From positions 620,001 through 684,000 of the forward strand of contig CAXKVF010000075.1 in NCBI GenBank assembly GCA_964057225.1: a DNA stretch of 64,000 nt, in the 5' to 3' direction. Below, piece after piece: positions 39,701-52,975 of this stretch. Numbering within the stretch: position 1 is the first letter of the stretch; each line of letters begins with the position of its first letter. The notes under the pieces were generated by a model. It was not told where the DNA came from. It was given only the letters and a program-made list of their open reading frames with translations, and did not search any database. The translations under genes and the position numbers were made by a program. Source of the stretch: Auanema rhodensis (Eukaryota; Nematoda; Chromadorea; Rhabditida; Rhabditidae).

Positions 39701-41183
39701 TATTGATATTGGTTAATGGTAACCATGACTTTGAAATTTACGTGAACTTTAATTTATGCTAATTAAATGTACACGTGATGTGCACTTGGTATGTAACTCG
39801 CTTCACGTGAAAGATAAAGAGATGCGGTTTTCACAATTAGATTCCCCATGTCCATATTAGTCTAAAAACAAATTTTTAATGATATTGGTGCATGGTAACC
39901 ATGACTTTGAAATTTACGTGAACTTTAATTTATGCTAATTAAATGTACACGTGATGTGCACTTGGTATGTAACTCGCTTCACGTGAAAGATAAAGAGATG
40001 CGGTTTTCAAAATTAGATTCCCCATGTCCATATTAGTCTAAAAACGAATTTTTATTTATATTGGTGCATGGTAACCACGACTTTGAAATTTACGTGAACT
40101 TTAATTTATGCTAATTAAATGTACACGTGATGTGCACTTGGTATGTAACTCGCTTCACGTGAAAGATAAAGAGATTCGGTTTTCGAAATTAGATTCCCCA
40201 TGTCCATATTAGTCTAAAAACAAATTTTTATTGATATTGGTGCATGGTAACCATGACTTTCAAATTTACGTGAACTTTAATTTATGCTAATTAAATGTAC
40301 ACGTGATGTGCACTTGGTATGTAACTCGCTTCACGTGAAAGATAAAGAGATGCGGTTTTCAAAATTAGATTCCCCATGTCCATATTAGTCTAAAAACAAA
40401 TTTTTATTGATATTGGTTCATGGTAACCATGACTTTGAAATTTACGTGAACTTTAATTTATGCTAATTAAATGTACACGTGATGTGCACTTGGTATGTAA
40501 CTCGCTTCACGTGAAATATAAAGAGATGCGGTTTTCAAAATTAGATTCCCCATGTCCATATTAGTCTAAAATCAAATTTTTATTGATATTGGTGCATGGT
40601 AACCATGACTTTGAAATTTACGTGAACTTTAATTTATGCTAATTAAATGTACACGTGATGTGCACTTGGTATGTAACTCGCTTCACGTGAAAGATAAAGA
40701 GATGCAATTTTCAAAATTAGATTCCTCATGTCCATATTAGTCTAAAAACAAATTTTTATTGATATTGGTGCATGGTAACCATGACTTTGAAATTTACGTG
40801 AACTTTAATTTATGCTAATTAATTGTACACGTGATGTGCACTTGGTATGTAACTCGCTTCACGTGAAAGATAAAGAGATGCGGTTTTCAAAATTAGATTC
40901 CCCATGTCCATATTAGTCTAAAAACAAATTTTTATTGATATTGGTTCATGGTAACCATGACTTTGAAATTTACGTGAACTTTAATTTATGCTAATTAATT
41001 GTACACGTGATGTGCACTTGGTATGTAACTCGCTTCACGTGAAAGATAAAGAGATGCGGTTTTCAAAATTAGATTCCCCATGTCCATATTAGTCTAAAAA
41101 CAAATTTTCATTGATATTGGTGCATGGTAACCATGACTTTGAAATTTACGTGAACTTTAATTTATGCTAATTAAATGTACACG
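33792..41183. repeat. 42-monomer HOR, second copy (M192-M233)
   Basis: This lies directly head to tail with the first copy; every rare marker recurs 7392 bp downstream. Examples are t139a at 28298 and 35690, and a141g at 26540 and 33932; g38t and the g51a+g52a pair also recur. I found three differences, about 99.96% identity. The first monomer, M192, lacks a66g but keeps g115t and a141g, as expected if it is the hybrid monomer at the duplication joint. M234 breaks the pattern. Confidence 0.93.
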
Positions 41184-44100
41184 TGATGTGCACTTGGTAT
41201 GTAACTCGCTTCACGTGAAAGATAAAGAGATGCGGTTTTCACAATTAGATTCCCCATGTCCATATTAGTCTAAAAACAAATTTTTAATGATATTGGTGCA
41301 TGGTAACCATGACTTTGAAATTTACGTGAACTTTAATTTATGCTAATTAAATACACACGTGATGTGCACTTGGTATGTAACTCGCTTCACGTGAAAGATA
41401 AAGAGATGCGGTTTTCAAAATTAGATTCCCCATGTCCATATTAGTCTAAAAACGAATTTTTATTTATATTGGTGCATGGTAACCACGACTTTGAAATTTA
41501 CGTGAACTTTAATTTATGCTAATTAAATGTACACGTGATGTGCACTTGGTATGTAACTCGCTTCACGTGAAAGATAAAGAGATGCGGTTTTCGAAATTAG
41601 ATTCCCCATGTCCATATTAGTCTAAAAACAAATTTTTATTGATATTGGTGCATGGTAACCATGACTTTCAAATTTACGTGAACTTTAATTTATGCTAATT
41701 AAATGTACACGTGATGTGCACTTGGTATGTAACTCGCTTCACGTGAAAGATAAAGAGATGCGGTTTTCAAAATTAGATTCCCCATGTCCATATTAGTCTA
41801 AAAACAAATTTTTATTGATATTGGTTCATGGTAACCATGACTTTGAAATTTACGTGAACTTTAATTTATGCTAATTAAATGTACACGTGATGTGCACTTG
41901 GTATGTAACTCGCTTCACGTGGAAGATAAAGAGATGCGGTTTTCAAAATTAGATTCCCCATGTCCATATTAGTCTAAAATCAAATTTTTATTGATATTGG
42001 TGCATGGTAACCATGACTTTGAAATTTACGTGAACTTTAATTTATGCTAATTAAATGTACACGTGATGTGCACTTGGTATGTAACTCGCTTCACGTGAAA
42101 GATAAAGAGATGCGGTTTTCAAAATTAGATTCCTCATGTCCATATTAGTCTAAAAACAAATTTTTATTGATATTGGTGCATGGTAACCATGACTTTGAAA
42201 TTTACGTGAACTTTAATTTATGCTAATTAAATGTACACGTGATGTGCACTTGGTATGTAACTCGCTTCACGTGAAAGATAAAGAGATGCGGTTTTCGAAA
42301 TTAGATTCCCCATGTCCATATTAGTCTAAAAACAAATTTTTATTGATATTGGTGCATGGTAACCATGACTTTCAAATTTACGTGAACTTTAATTTATGCT
42401 AATTAAATGTACACGTGATGTGCACTTGGTATGTAACTCGCTTCACGTGAAAGATAAAGAGATGCGGTTTTCAAAATTAGATTCCCCATGTCCATATTAG
42501 TCTAAAAACAAATTTTTATTGATATTGGTGCATGGTAACCATGACTTTCAAATTTACGTGAACTTTAATTTATGCTAATTAAATGTACACGTGATGTGCA
42601 CTTGGTATGTAACTCGCTTCACGTGAAAGATAAAGAGATGCGGTTTTCAAAATTAGATTCCCCATGTCCATATTAGTCTAAAAACAAATTTTTATTGATA
42701 TTGGTTCATGGTAACCATGACTTTGAAATTTACGTGAACTTTAATTTATGCTAATTAAATGTACACGTGATGTGCACTTGGTATGTAACTCGCTTCACGT
42801 GAAATATAAAGAGATGCGGTTTTCAAAATTAGATTCCCCATGTCCATATTAGTCTAAACTCAAATTTTTATTGATATTGGTGCATGGTAACCATGACTTT
42901 GAAATTTACGTGAACTTTAATTTATGCTAATTAAATGTACACGTGATGTGCACTTGGTATGTAACTCGCTTCACGTGAAAGATAAAGAGATGCGGTTTTC
43001 AAAATTAGATTCCTCATGTCCATATTAGTCTAAAAACAAATTTTTATTGATATTGGTGCATGGTAACCATGACTTTGAAATTTACGTGAACTTTAATTTA
43101 TGCTAATTAAATGTACACGTGATGTGCACTTGGTATGTAACTCGCTTCACGTGAAAGATAAAGAGATGCGGTTTTCAAAATTAGATTGCCCATGTCCATA
43201 TTAGTCTAAAAACAAATTTTTATTGATATTGGTGCATGGTAACCATGACTTTGAAATTTACGTGAACTTTAATTTATGCTAATTAAATGTACACGTGATG
43301 TGCACTTGGTATGTAACTCGCTTCACGTGAAAGATAAAGAGATGCGGTTTTCAAAATTAGATTCCCCATGTCCATATTAGTCTAAAAACGAATTTTTATT
43401 TATATTGGTGCATGGTAACCACGACTTTGAAATTTACGTGAACTTTAATTTATGCTAATTAAATGTACACGTGATGTGCACTTGGTATGTAACTCGCTTC
43501 ACGTGAAAGATAAAGAGATGCGGTTTTCGAAATTAGATTCCCCATGTCCATATTAGTCTAAAAACAAATTTTTATTGATATTGGTTCATGGTAACCATGA
43601 CTTTGAAATTTACGTGAACTTTAATTTATGCTAATTAAATGTACACGTGATGTGCACTTGTTATGTAACTCGCTTCACGTGAAAGATAAAGAGATGCGGT
43701 TTTCAAAATTAGATTCCCCATGTCCATATTAGTCTAAAATCAAATTTTTATTGATATTGGTGCATGGTAACCATGACTTTGAAATTTACGTGAACTTTAA
43801 TTTATGCTAATTAAATGTACACGTGATGTGCACTTGGTATGTAACTCGCTTCACGTGAAAGATAAAGAGATGCGGTTTTCAAAATTAGATTCCTCATGTC
43901 CATATTAGTCTAAAAACAAATTTTTATTGATATTGGTGCATGGTAACCATGACTTTGAAATTTACGTGAACTTTAATTTATGCTAATTAAATGTACACGT
44001 GATGTGCACTTGGTATGTAACTCGCTTCACGTGAAAGATAAAGAGATGCGGTTTTCAAAATTAGATTCCCCATGTCCATATTAGTCTAAAAACGAATTTT

Positions 44101-44351
44101 TATTGATATTGGTGCATGGTAACCATGACTTTGAAATTTACGTGAACTTTAATTTATGCTAATTAAATGTACACGTGATGTGCACTTGGTATGTAACTCG
44201 CTTCACGTGAAAGATAAAGAGATGCGGTTTTCAAAATTAGATTCCCCATGTCCATATTAGTCTAAAAACAAATTTTTATTGATATTGGTGCATGGTAACC
44301 ATGACTTTGAAATTTACGTGAACTTTAATTTATGCTAATTAAATGTACACG
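41184..44351. repeat. Segment M234-M251, shuffled descendants of the HOR end
   Basis: M234-M239 repeat M226-M231 at a shift of 8 monomers (a59c+t104a; a95g+g106t+t127c; a58g+g134c; g115t; a93t; c71t). They have their own changes: g170a+t171c in M234, a35g in M238, and loss of g49t and g51a. M240-M244 are a further variant of the same order, with a92c+a93t in M243. M245 introduces c69g, and M247 the combined a58g+g115t type. M248 introduces g14t+a93t, and M250 carries a95g alone. This looks like the birthplace of the variants amplified in the right third. No gene is seen. Confidence 0.8.
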
Positions 44352-46815
44352 TGATGTGCACTTGGTATGTAACTCGCTTCACGTGAGAGATAAAGAGATG
44401 CGGTTTTCAAAATTAGATTCCCCATGTCCATATTAGTCTAAAAACAAATTTTTATTGATATTGGTGCATGGTAACCATGACTTTGAATTTTACGTGAACT
44501 TTAATTTATGCTAATTAAATGTACACTTGATGTGCACTTGGTATGTAACTCGCTTCACGTGAAAGATAAAGAGATGCGGTTTTCACAATTAGATTCCCCA
44601 TGTCCATATTAGTCTAAAAACAAATTTTTATTGATATTGGTGCATGGTAACCATGACTTTGAAATTTACGTGAACTTTAATTTATGCTAATTAAATGTAC
44701 ACGTGATGTGCACTTGGTATGTAACTCGCTTCACGTGAAAGATAAAGAGATGCGGTTTTCAAAATTAGATTCCCCATGTCCATATTAGTCTAAAAACAGA
44801 TTTTTATTGATATTGGTGCATGGTAACCATGACTTTGAAATTTACGTGAACTTTAATTTATGCTAATTAAATGTACACGTGATGTGCACTTGGTATGTAA
44901 CTCGCTTCACGTGAGAGATAAAGAGATGCGGTTTTCAAAATTAGATTCCCCATGTCCATATTAGTCTAAAAACAAATTTTTATTGATATTGGTGCATGGT
45001 AACCATGACTTTGAATTTTACGTGAACTTTAATTTATGCTAATTAAATGTACACTTGATGTGCACTTGGTATGTAACTCGCTTCACGTGAAAGATAAAGA
45101 GATGCGGTTTTCAAAATTAGATTCCCCATGTCCATATTAGTCTAAAAACAAATTTTTATTGATATTGGTGCATGGTAACCATGACTTTGAAATTTACGTG
45201 AACTTTAATTTATGCTAATTAAATGTACACGTGATGTGCACTTGGTATGTAACTCGCTTCACGTGAAAGATAAAGAGATGCGGTTTTCAAAATTAGATTC
45301 CCCATGTCCATATTAGTCTAAAAACAGATTTGTATTGATATTGGTTCATGGTAACCATGACTTTGAAATTTACGTGAACTTTAATTTATGCTAATTAAAT
45401 GTACACGTGATGTGCACTTGGTATGTAACTCGCTTCACGTGAAAGATAAAGAGATGCGGTTTTCAAAATTAGATTCCCCATGTCCATATTAGTCTAAAAA
45501 CAAATTTTTATTGATATTGCTTCATGGTAACCATGACTTTGAAATTTACGTGAACTTTAATTTATGCTAATTAAATGTACACGTGATGTGCACTTGGTAT
45601 GTAACTCGCTTCACGTGAAAGATAAAGAGATGCGGTTTTCAAAATTAGATTCCCCATTTCCATATTAGTCTAAAAACAAATTTTTATTGATATTAGTGCA
45701 TGGTAACCATGACTTTGAAATTTACGTGAACTTTAATTTATGCTAATTAAATGTACACGTGATGTGCACTCGGTATGTAACTCGCTTCACGTGAAAGATA
45801 AAGACATGCGGTTTTCAAAATTAGATTCCCCATGTCCATATTAGTCTAAAAACAAATTTTTATTGATATTGGTGCATGGTAACCATGACTTTGAAATTTA
45901 CGTGAACTTTAATTTATGCTAATTAAATGTACACGTGATGTGCACTTGGTATGTAACTCGCTTCACGTGAAAGATAAAGAGATGCGGTTTTCAAAATTAG
46001 ATTCCCCATGTCCATATTAGTCTAAAAACAAATTTTTATTGATATTGGTGCATGGTAACCATGACTTTGAAATTTACGTGAACTTTAATTTATGCTAATT
46101 AAATGTACACGTGATGTGCACTTGGTATGTAACTCGCTTCACGTGAAAGATAAAGAGATGCGGTTTTCAAAATTAGATTGCCCATGTCCATATTAGTCTA
46201 AAAACAAATTTTTATTGATATTGGTGCATGGTAACCATGACTTTGAAATTTACGTGAACTTTAATTTATGCTAATTAAATGTACACGTGATGTGCACTTG
46301 GTATGTAACTCGCTTCACGTGAAAGATAAAGAGATGCGGTTTTCAAAATTAGATTCCTCATGTCCATATTAGTCTAAAAACAAATTTTTATTGATATTGG
46401 TGCATGGTAACCATGACTTTGAAATTTACGTGAACTTTAATTTATGCTAATTAAATGTACACGTGATGTGCACTTGGTATGTAACTCGCTTCACGTGAAA
46501 GATAAAGAGATGCGGTTTTCAAAATTAGATTGCCCATGTCCATATTAGTCTAAAAACAAATTTTTATTGATATTGGTGCATGGTAACCATGACTTTGAAA
46601 TTTACGTGAACTTTAATTTATGCTAATTAAATGTACACGTGATGTGCACTTGGTATGTAACTCGCTTCACGTGAAAGATAAAGAGATGCGGTTTTCAAAA
46701 TTAGATTCCCCATGTCCATATTAGTCTAAAAACGAATTTTTATTTATATTGGTGCATGGTAACCACGACTTTGAAATTTACGTGAACTTTAATTTATGCT
46801 AATTAAATGTACACG
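44352..46815. repeat. 14-monomer HOR, first copy (M252-M265)
   Basis: Order: a36g+a137t+g176t; a59c; a96g; a36g+a137t+g176t; plain; a96g+t101g+g115t; g113c+g115t; g75t+g112a; t12c+g46c; plain; c69g; c71t; c69g; a95g+g106t+t127c. The same 14 monomers follow immediately, with no difference that I could see over 2464 bp. The first ten form a cassette present five times in the right third. Confidence 0.93.
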
Positions 46816-49279
46816 TGATGTGCACTTGGTATGTAACTCGCTTCACGTGAGAGATAAAGAGATGCGGTTTTCAAAATTAGATTCCCCATGTCCATATTAG
46901 TCTAAAAACAAATTTTTATTGATATTGGTGCATGGTAACCATGACTTTGAATTTTACGTGAACTTTAATTTATGCTAATTAAATGTACACTTGATGTGCA
47001 CTTGGTATGTAACTCGCTTCACGTGAAAGATAAAGAGATGCGGTTTTCACAATTAGATTCCCCATGTCCATATTAGTCTAAAAACAAATTTTTATTGATA
47101 TTGGTGCATGGTAACCATGACTTTGAAATTTACGTGAACTTTAATTTATGCTAATTAAATGTACACGTGATGTGCACTTGGTATGTAACTCGCTTCACGT
47201 GAAAGATAAAGAGATGCGGTTTTCAAAATTAGATTCCCCATGTCCATATTAGTCTAAAAACAGATTTTTATTGATATTGGTGCATGGTAACCATGACTTT
47301 GAAATTTACGTGAACTTTAATTTATGCTAATTAAATGTACACGTGATGTGCACTTGGTATGTAACTCGCTTCACGTGAGAGATAAAGAGATGCGGTTTTC
47401 AAAATTAGATTCCCCATGTCCATATTAGTCTAAAAACAAATTTTTATTGATATTGGTGCATGGTAACCATGACTTTGAATTTTACGTGAACTTTAATTTA
47501 TGCTAATTAAATGTACACTTGATGTGCACTTGGTATGTAACTCGCTTCACGTGAAAGATAAAGAGATGCGGTTTTCAAAATTAGATTCCCCATGTCCATA
47601 TTAGTCTAAAAACAAATTTTTATTGATATTGGTGCATGGTAACCATGACTTTGAAATTTACGTGAACTTTAATTTATGCTAATTAAATGTACACGTGATG
47701 TGCACTTGGTATGTAACTCGCTTCACGTGAAAGATAAAGAGATGCGGTTTTCAAAATTAGATTCCCCATGTCCATATTAGTCTAAAAACAGATTTGTATT
47801 GATATTGGTTCATGGTAACCATGACTTTGAAATTTACGTGAACTTTAATTTATGCTAATTAAATGTACACGTGATGTGCACTTGGTATGTAACTCGCTTC
47901 ACGTGAAAGATAAAGAGATGCGGTTTTCAAAATTAGATTCCCCATGTCCATATTAGTCTAAAAACAAATTTTTATTGATATTGCTTCATGGTAACCATGA
48001 CTTTGAAATTTACGTGAACTTTAATTTATGCTAATTAAATGTACACGTGATGTGCACTTGGTATGTAACTCGCTTCACGTGAAAGATAAAGAGATGCGGT
48101 TTTCAAAATTAGATTCCCCATTTCCATATTAGTCTAAAAACAAATTTTTATTGATATTAGTGCATGGTAACCATGACTTTGAAATTTACGTGAACTTTAA
48201 TTTATGCTAATTAAATGTACACGTGATGTGCACTCGGTATGTAACTCGCTTCACGTGAAAGATAAAGACATGCGGTTTTCAAAATTAGATTCCCCATGTC
48301 CATATTAGTCTAAAAACAAATTTTTATTGATATTGGTGCATGGTAACCATGACTTTGAAATTTACGTGAACTTTAATTTATGCTAATTAAATGTACACGT
48401 GATGTGCACTTGGTATGTAACTCGCTTCACGTGAAAGATAAAGAGATGCGGTTTTCAAAATTAGATTCCCCATGTCCATATTAGTCTAAAAACAAATTTT
48501 TATTGATATTGGTGCATGGTAACCATGACTTTGAAATTTACGTGAACTTTAATTTATGCTAATTAAATGTACACGTGATGTGCACTTGGTATGTAACTCG
48601 CTTCACGTGAAAGATAAAGAGATGCGGTTTTCAAAATTAGATTGCCCATGTCCATATTAGTCTAAAAACAAATTTTTATTGATATTGGTGCATGGTAACC
48701 ATGACTTTGAAATTTACGTGAACTTTAATTTATGCTAATTAAATGTACACGTGATGTGCACTTGGTATGTAACTCGCTTCACGTGAAAGATAAAGAGATG
48801 CGGTTTTCAAAATTAGATTCCTCATGTCCATATTAGTCTAAAAACAAATTTTTATTGATATTGGTGCATGGTAACCATGACTTTGAAATTTACGTGAACT
48901 TTAATTTATGCTAATTAAATGTACACGTGATGTGCACTTGGTATGTAACTCGCTTCACGTGAAAGATAAAGAGATGCGGTTTTCAAAATTAGATTGCCCA
49001 TGTCCATATTAGTCTAAAAACAAATTTTTATTGATATTGGTGCATGGTAACCATGACTTTGAAATTTACGTGAACTTTAATTTATGCTAATTAAATGTAC
49101 ACGTGATGTGCACTTGGTATGTAACTCGCTTCACGTGAAAGATAAAGAGATGCGGTTTTCAAAATTAGATTCCCCATGTCCATATTAGTCTAAAAACGAA
49201 TTTTTATTTATATTGGTGCATGGTAACCACGACTTTGAAATTTACGTGAACTTTAATTTATGCTAATTAAATGTACACG
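46816..49279. repeat. 14-monomer HOR, second copy (M266-M279)
   Basis: This is the adjacent head-to-tail copy of M252-M265 at a shift of 2464 bp, with all markers retained, for example a96g+t101g near 45327 and 47790. Such identity implies very recent duplication or strong homogenisation, unless it is an assembly duplication. M266-M281 also match M285-M300 at a shift of 19 monomers. Confidence 0.93.
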
Positions 49280-50159
49280 TGATGTGCACTTGGTATGTAA
49301 CTCGCTTCACGTGAAAGATAAAGAGATGCGGTTTTCGAAATTAGATTCCCCATGTCCATATTAGTCTAAAAACAAATTTTTATTGATATTGGTTCATGGT
49401 AACCATGACTTTGAAATTTACGTGAACTTTAATTTATGCTAATTAAATGTACACGTGATGTGCACTTGTTATGTAACTCGCTTCACGTGAAAGATAAAGA
49501 GATGCGGTTTTCAAAATTAGATTCCCCATGTCCATATTAGTCTAAAATCAAATTTTTATTGATATTGGTGCATGGTAACCATGACTTTGAAATTTACGTG
49601 AACTTTAATTTATGCTAATTAAATGTACACGTGATGTGCACTTGGTATGTAACTCGCTTCACGTGAAAGATAAAGAGATGCGGTTTTCAAAATTAGATTC
49701 CTCATGTCCATATTAGTCTAAAAACAAATTTTTATTGATATTGGTGCATGGTAACCATGACTTTGAAATTTACGTGAACTTTAATTTATGCTAATTAAAT
49801 GTACACGTGATGTGCACTTGGTATGTAACTCGCTTCACGTGAAAGATAAAGAGATGCGGTTTTCAAAATTAGATTCCCCATGTCCATATTAGTCTAAAAA
49901 CGAATTTTTATTGATATTGGTGCATGGTAACCATGACTTTGAAATTTACGTGAACTTTAATTTATGCTAATTAAATGTACACGTGATGTGCACTTGGTAT
50001 GTAACTCGCTTCACGTGAAAGATAAAGAGATGCGGTTTTCAAAATTAGATTCCCCATGTCCATATTAGTCTAAAAACAAATTTTTATTGATATTGGTGCA
50101 TGGTAACCATGACTTTGAAATTTACGTGAACTTTAATTTATGCTAATTAAATGTACACG
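49280..50159. repeat. Five-monomer linker M280-M284
   Basis: Order: a58g+g115t; g14t+a93t; c71t; a95g; plain. It equals M247-M251. Together with its flanks it gives a 33-monomer shift: M244-M265 (42944-46815) match M277-M298 (48752-52623). The insertion of the 14-monomer tandem copy plus this linker explains 14 + 19 = 33. Confidence 0.85.
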
Positions 50160-52975
50160 TGATGTGCACTTGGTATGTAACTCGCTTCACGTGAGAGATA
50201 AAGAGATGCGGTTTTCAAAATTAGATTCCCCATGTCCATATTAGTCTAAAAACAAATTTTTATTGATATTGGTGCATGGTAACCATGACTTTGAATTTTA
50301 CGTGAACTTTAATTTATGCTAATTAAATGTACACTTGATGTGCACTTGGTATGTAACTCGCTTCACGTGAAAGATAAAGAGATGCGGTTTTCACAATTAG
50401 ATTCCCCATGTCCATATTAGTCTAAAAACAAATTTTTATTGATATTGGTGCATGGTAACCATGACTTTGAAATTTACGTGAACTTTAATTTATGCTAATT
50501 AAATGTACACGTGATGTGCACTTGGTATGTAACTCGCTTCACGTGAAAGATAAAGAGATGCGGTTTTCAAAATTAGATTCCCCATGTCCATATTAGTCTA
50601 AAAACAGATTTTTATTGATATTGGTGCATGGTAACCATGACTTTGAAATTTACGTGAACTTTAATTTATGCTAATTAAATGTACACGTGATGTGCACTTG
50701 GTATGTAACTCGCTTCACGTGAGAGATAAAGAGATGCGGTTTTCAAAATTAGATTCCCCATGTCCATATTAGTCTAAAAACAAATTTTTATTGATATTGG
50801 TGCATGGTAACCATGACTTTGAATTTTACGTGAACTTTAATTTATGCTAATTAAATGTACACTTGATGTGCACTTGGTATGTAACTCGCTTCACGTGAAA
50901 GATAAAGAGATGCGGTTTTCAAAATTAGATTCCCCATGTCCATATTAGTCTAAAAACAAATTTTTATTGATATTGGTGCATGGTAACCATGACTTTGAAA
51001 TTTACGTGAACTTTAATTTATGCTAATTAAATGTACACGTGATGTGCACTTGGTATGTAACTCGCTTCACGTGAAAGATAAAGAGATGCGGTTTTCAAAA
51101 TTAGATTCCCCATGTCCATATTAGTCTAAAAACAGATTTGTATTGATATTGGTTCATGGTAACCATGACTTTGAAATTTACGTGAACTTTAATTTATGCT
51201 AATTAAATGTACACGTGATGTGCACTTGGTATGTAACTCGCTTCACGTGAAAGATAAAGAGATGCGGTTTTCAAAATTAGATTCCCCATGTCCATATTAG
51301 TCTAAAAACAAATTTTTATTGATATTGCTTCATGGTAACCATGACTTTGAAATTTACGTGAACTTTAATTTATGCTAATTAAATGTACACGTGATGTGCA
51401 CTTGGTATGTAACTCGCTTCACGTGAAAGATAAAGAGATGCGGTTTTCAAAATTAGATTCCCCATTTCCATATTAGTCTAAAAACAAATTTTTATTGATA
51501 TTAGTGCATGGTAACCATGACTTTGAAATTTACGTGAACTTTAATTTATGCTAATTAAATGTACACGTGATGTGCACTCGGTATGTAACTCGCTTCACGT
51601 GAAAGATAAAGACATGCGGTTTTCAAAATTAGATTCCCCATGTCCATATTAGTCTAAAAACAAATTTTTATTGATATTGGTGCATGGTAACCATGACTTT
51701 GAAATTTACGTGAACTTTAATTTATGCTAATTAAATGTACACGTGATGTGCACTTGGTATGTAACTCGCTTCACGTGAAAGATAAAGAGATGCGGTTTTC
51801 AAAATTAGATTCCCCATGTCCATATTAGTCTAAAAACAAATTTTTATTGATATTGGTGCATGGTAACCATGACTTTGAAATTTACGTGAACTTTAATTTA
51901 TGCTAATTAAATGTACACGTGATGTGCACTTGGTATGTAACTCGCTTCACGTGAAAGATAAAGAGATGCGGTTTTCAAAATTAGATTGCCCATGTCCATA
52001 TTAGTCTAAAAACAAATTTTTATTGATATTGGTGCATGGTAACCATGACTTTGAAATTTACGTGAACTTTAATTTATGCTAATTAAATGTACACGTGATG
52101 TGCACTTGGTATGTAACTCGCTTCACGTGAAAGATAAAGAGATGCGGTTTTCAAAATTAGATTCCTCATGTCCATATTAGTCTAAAAACAAATTTTTATT
52201 GATATTGGTGCATGGTAACCATGACTTTGAAATTTACGTGAACTTTAATTTATGCTAATTAAATGTACACGTGATGTGCACTTGGTATGTAACTCGCTTC
52301 ACGTGAAAGATAAAGAGATGCGGTTTTCAAAATTAGATTGCCCATGTCCATATTAGTCTAAAAACAAATTTTTATTGATATTGGTGCATGGTAACCATGA
52401 CTTTGAAATTTACGTGAACTTTAATTTATGCTAATTAAATGTACACGTGATGTGCACTTGGTATGTAACTCGCTTCACGTGAAAGATAAAGAGATGCGGT
52501 TTTCAAAATTAGATTCCCCATGTCCATATTAGTCTAAAAACGAATTTTTATTTATATTGGTGCATGGTAACCACGACTTTGAAATTTACGTGAACTTTAA
52601 TTTATGCTAATTAAATGTACACGTGATGTGCACTTGGTATGTAACTCGCTTCACGTGAAAGATAAAGAGATGCGGTTTTCGAAATTAGATTCCCCATGTC
52701 CATATTAGTCTAAAAACAAATTTTTATTGATATTGGTTCATGGTAACCATGACTTTGAAATTTACGTGAACTTTAATTTATGCTAATTAAATGTACACGT
52801 GATGTGCACTTGTTATGTAACTCGCTTCACGTGAAAGATAAAGAGATGCGGTTTTCAAAATTAGATTCCCCATGTCCATATTAGTCTAAAATCAAATTTT
52901 TATTGATATTGGTGCATGGTAACCATGACTTTGAAATTTACGTGAACTTTAATTTATGCTAATTAAATGTACACG
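50160..52975. repeat. Third ten-monomer cassette and tail (M285-M300)
   Basis: M285-M294 are the cassette (a36g+a137t+g176t through t12c+g46c and plain). They are followed by c69g, c71t, c69g, a95g+g106t+t127c, a58g+g115t and g14t+a93t. All sixteen match M266-M281 (46816-49631) at a shift of 19 monomers, 3344 bp. The match stops at M301, where c71t would be expected. Confidence 0.88.

Noticed and set aside
41344-41356. Possible transposon target site or insertion scar at altered TGTACA
   Set aside because: g170a+t171c in M234 are two substitutions with no length change; no inserted sequence or target duplication is present.
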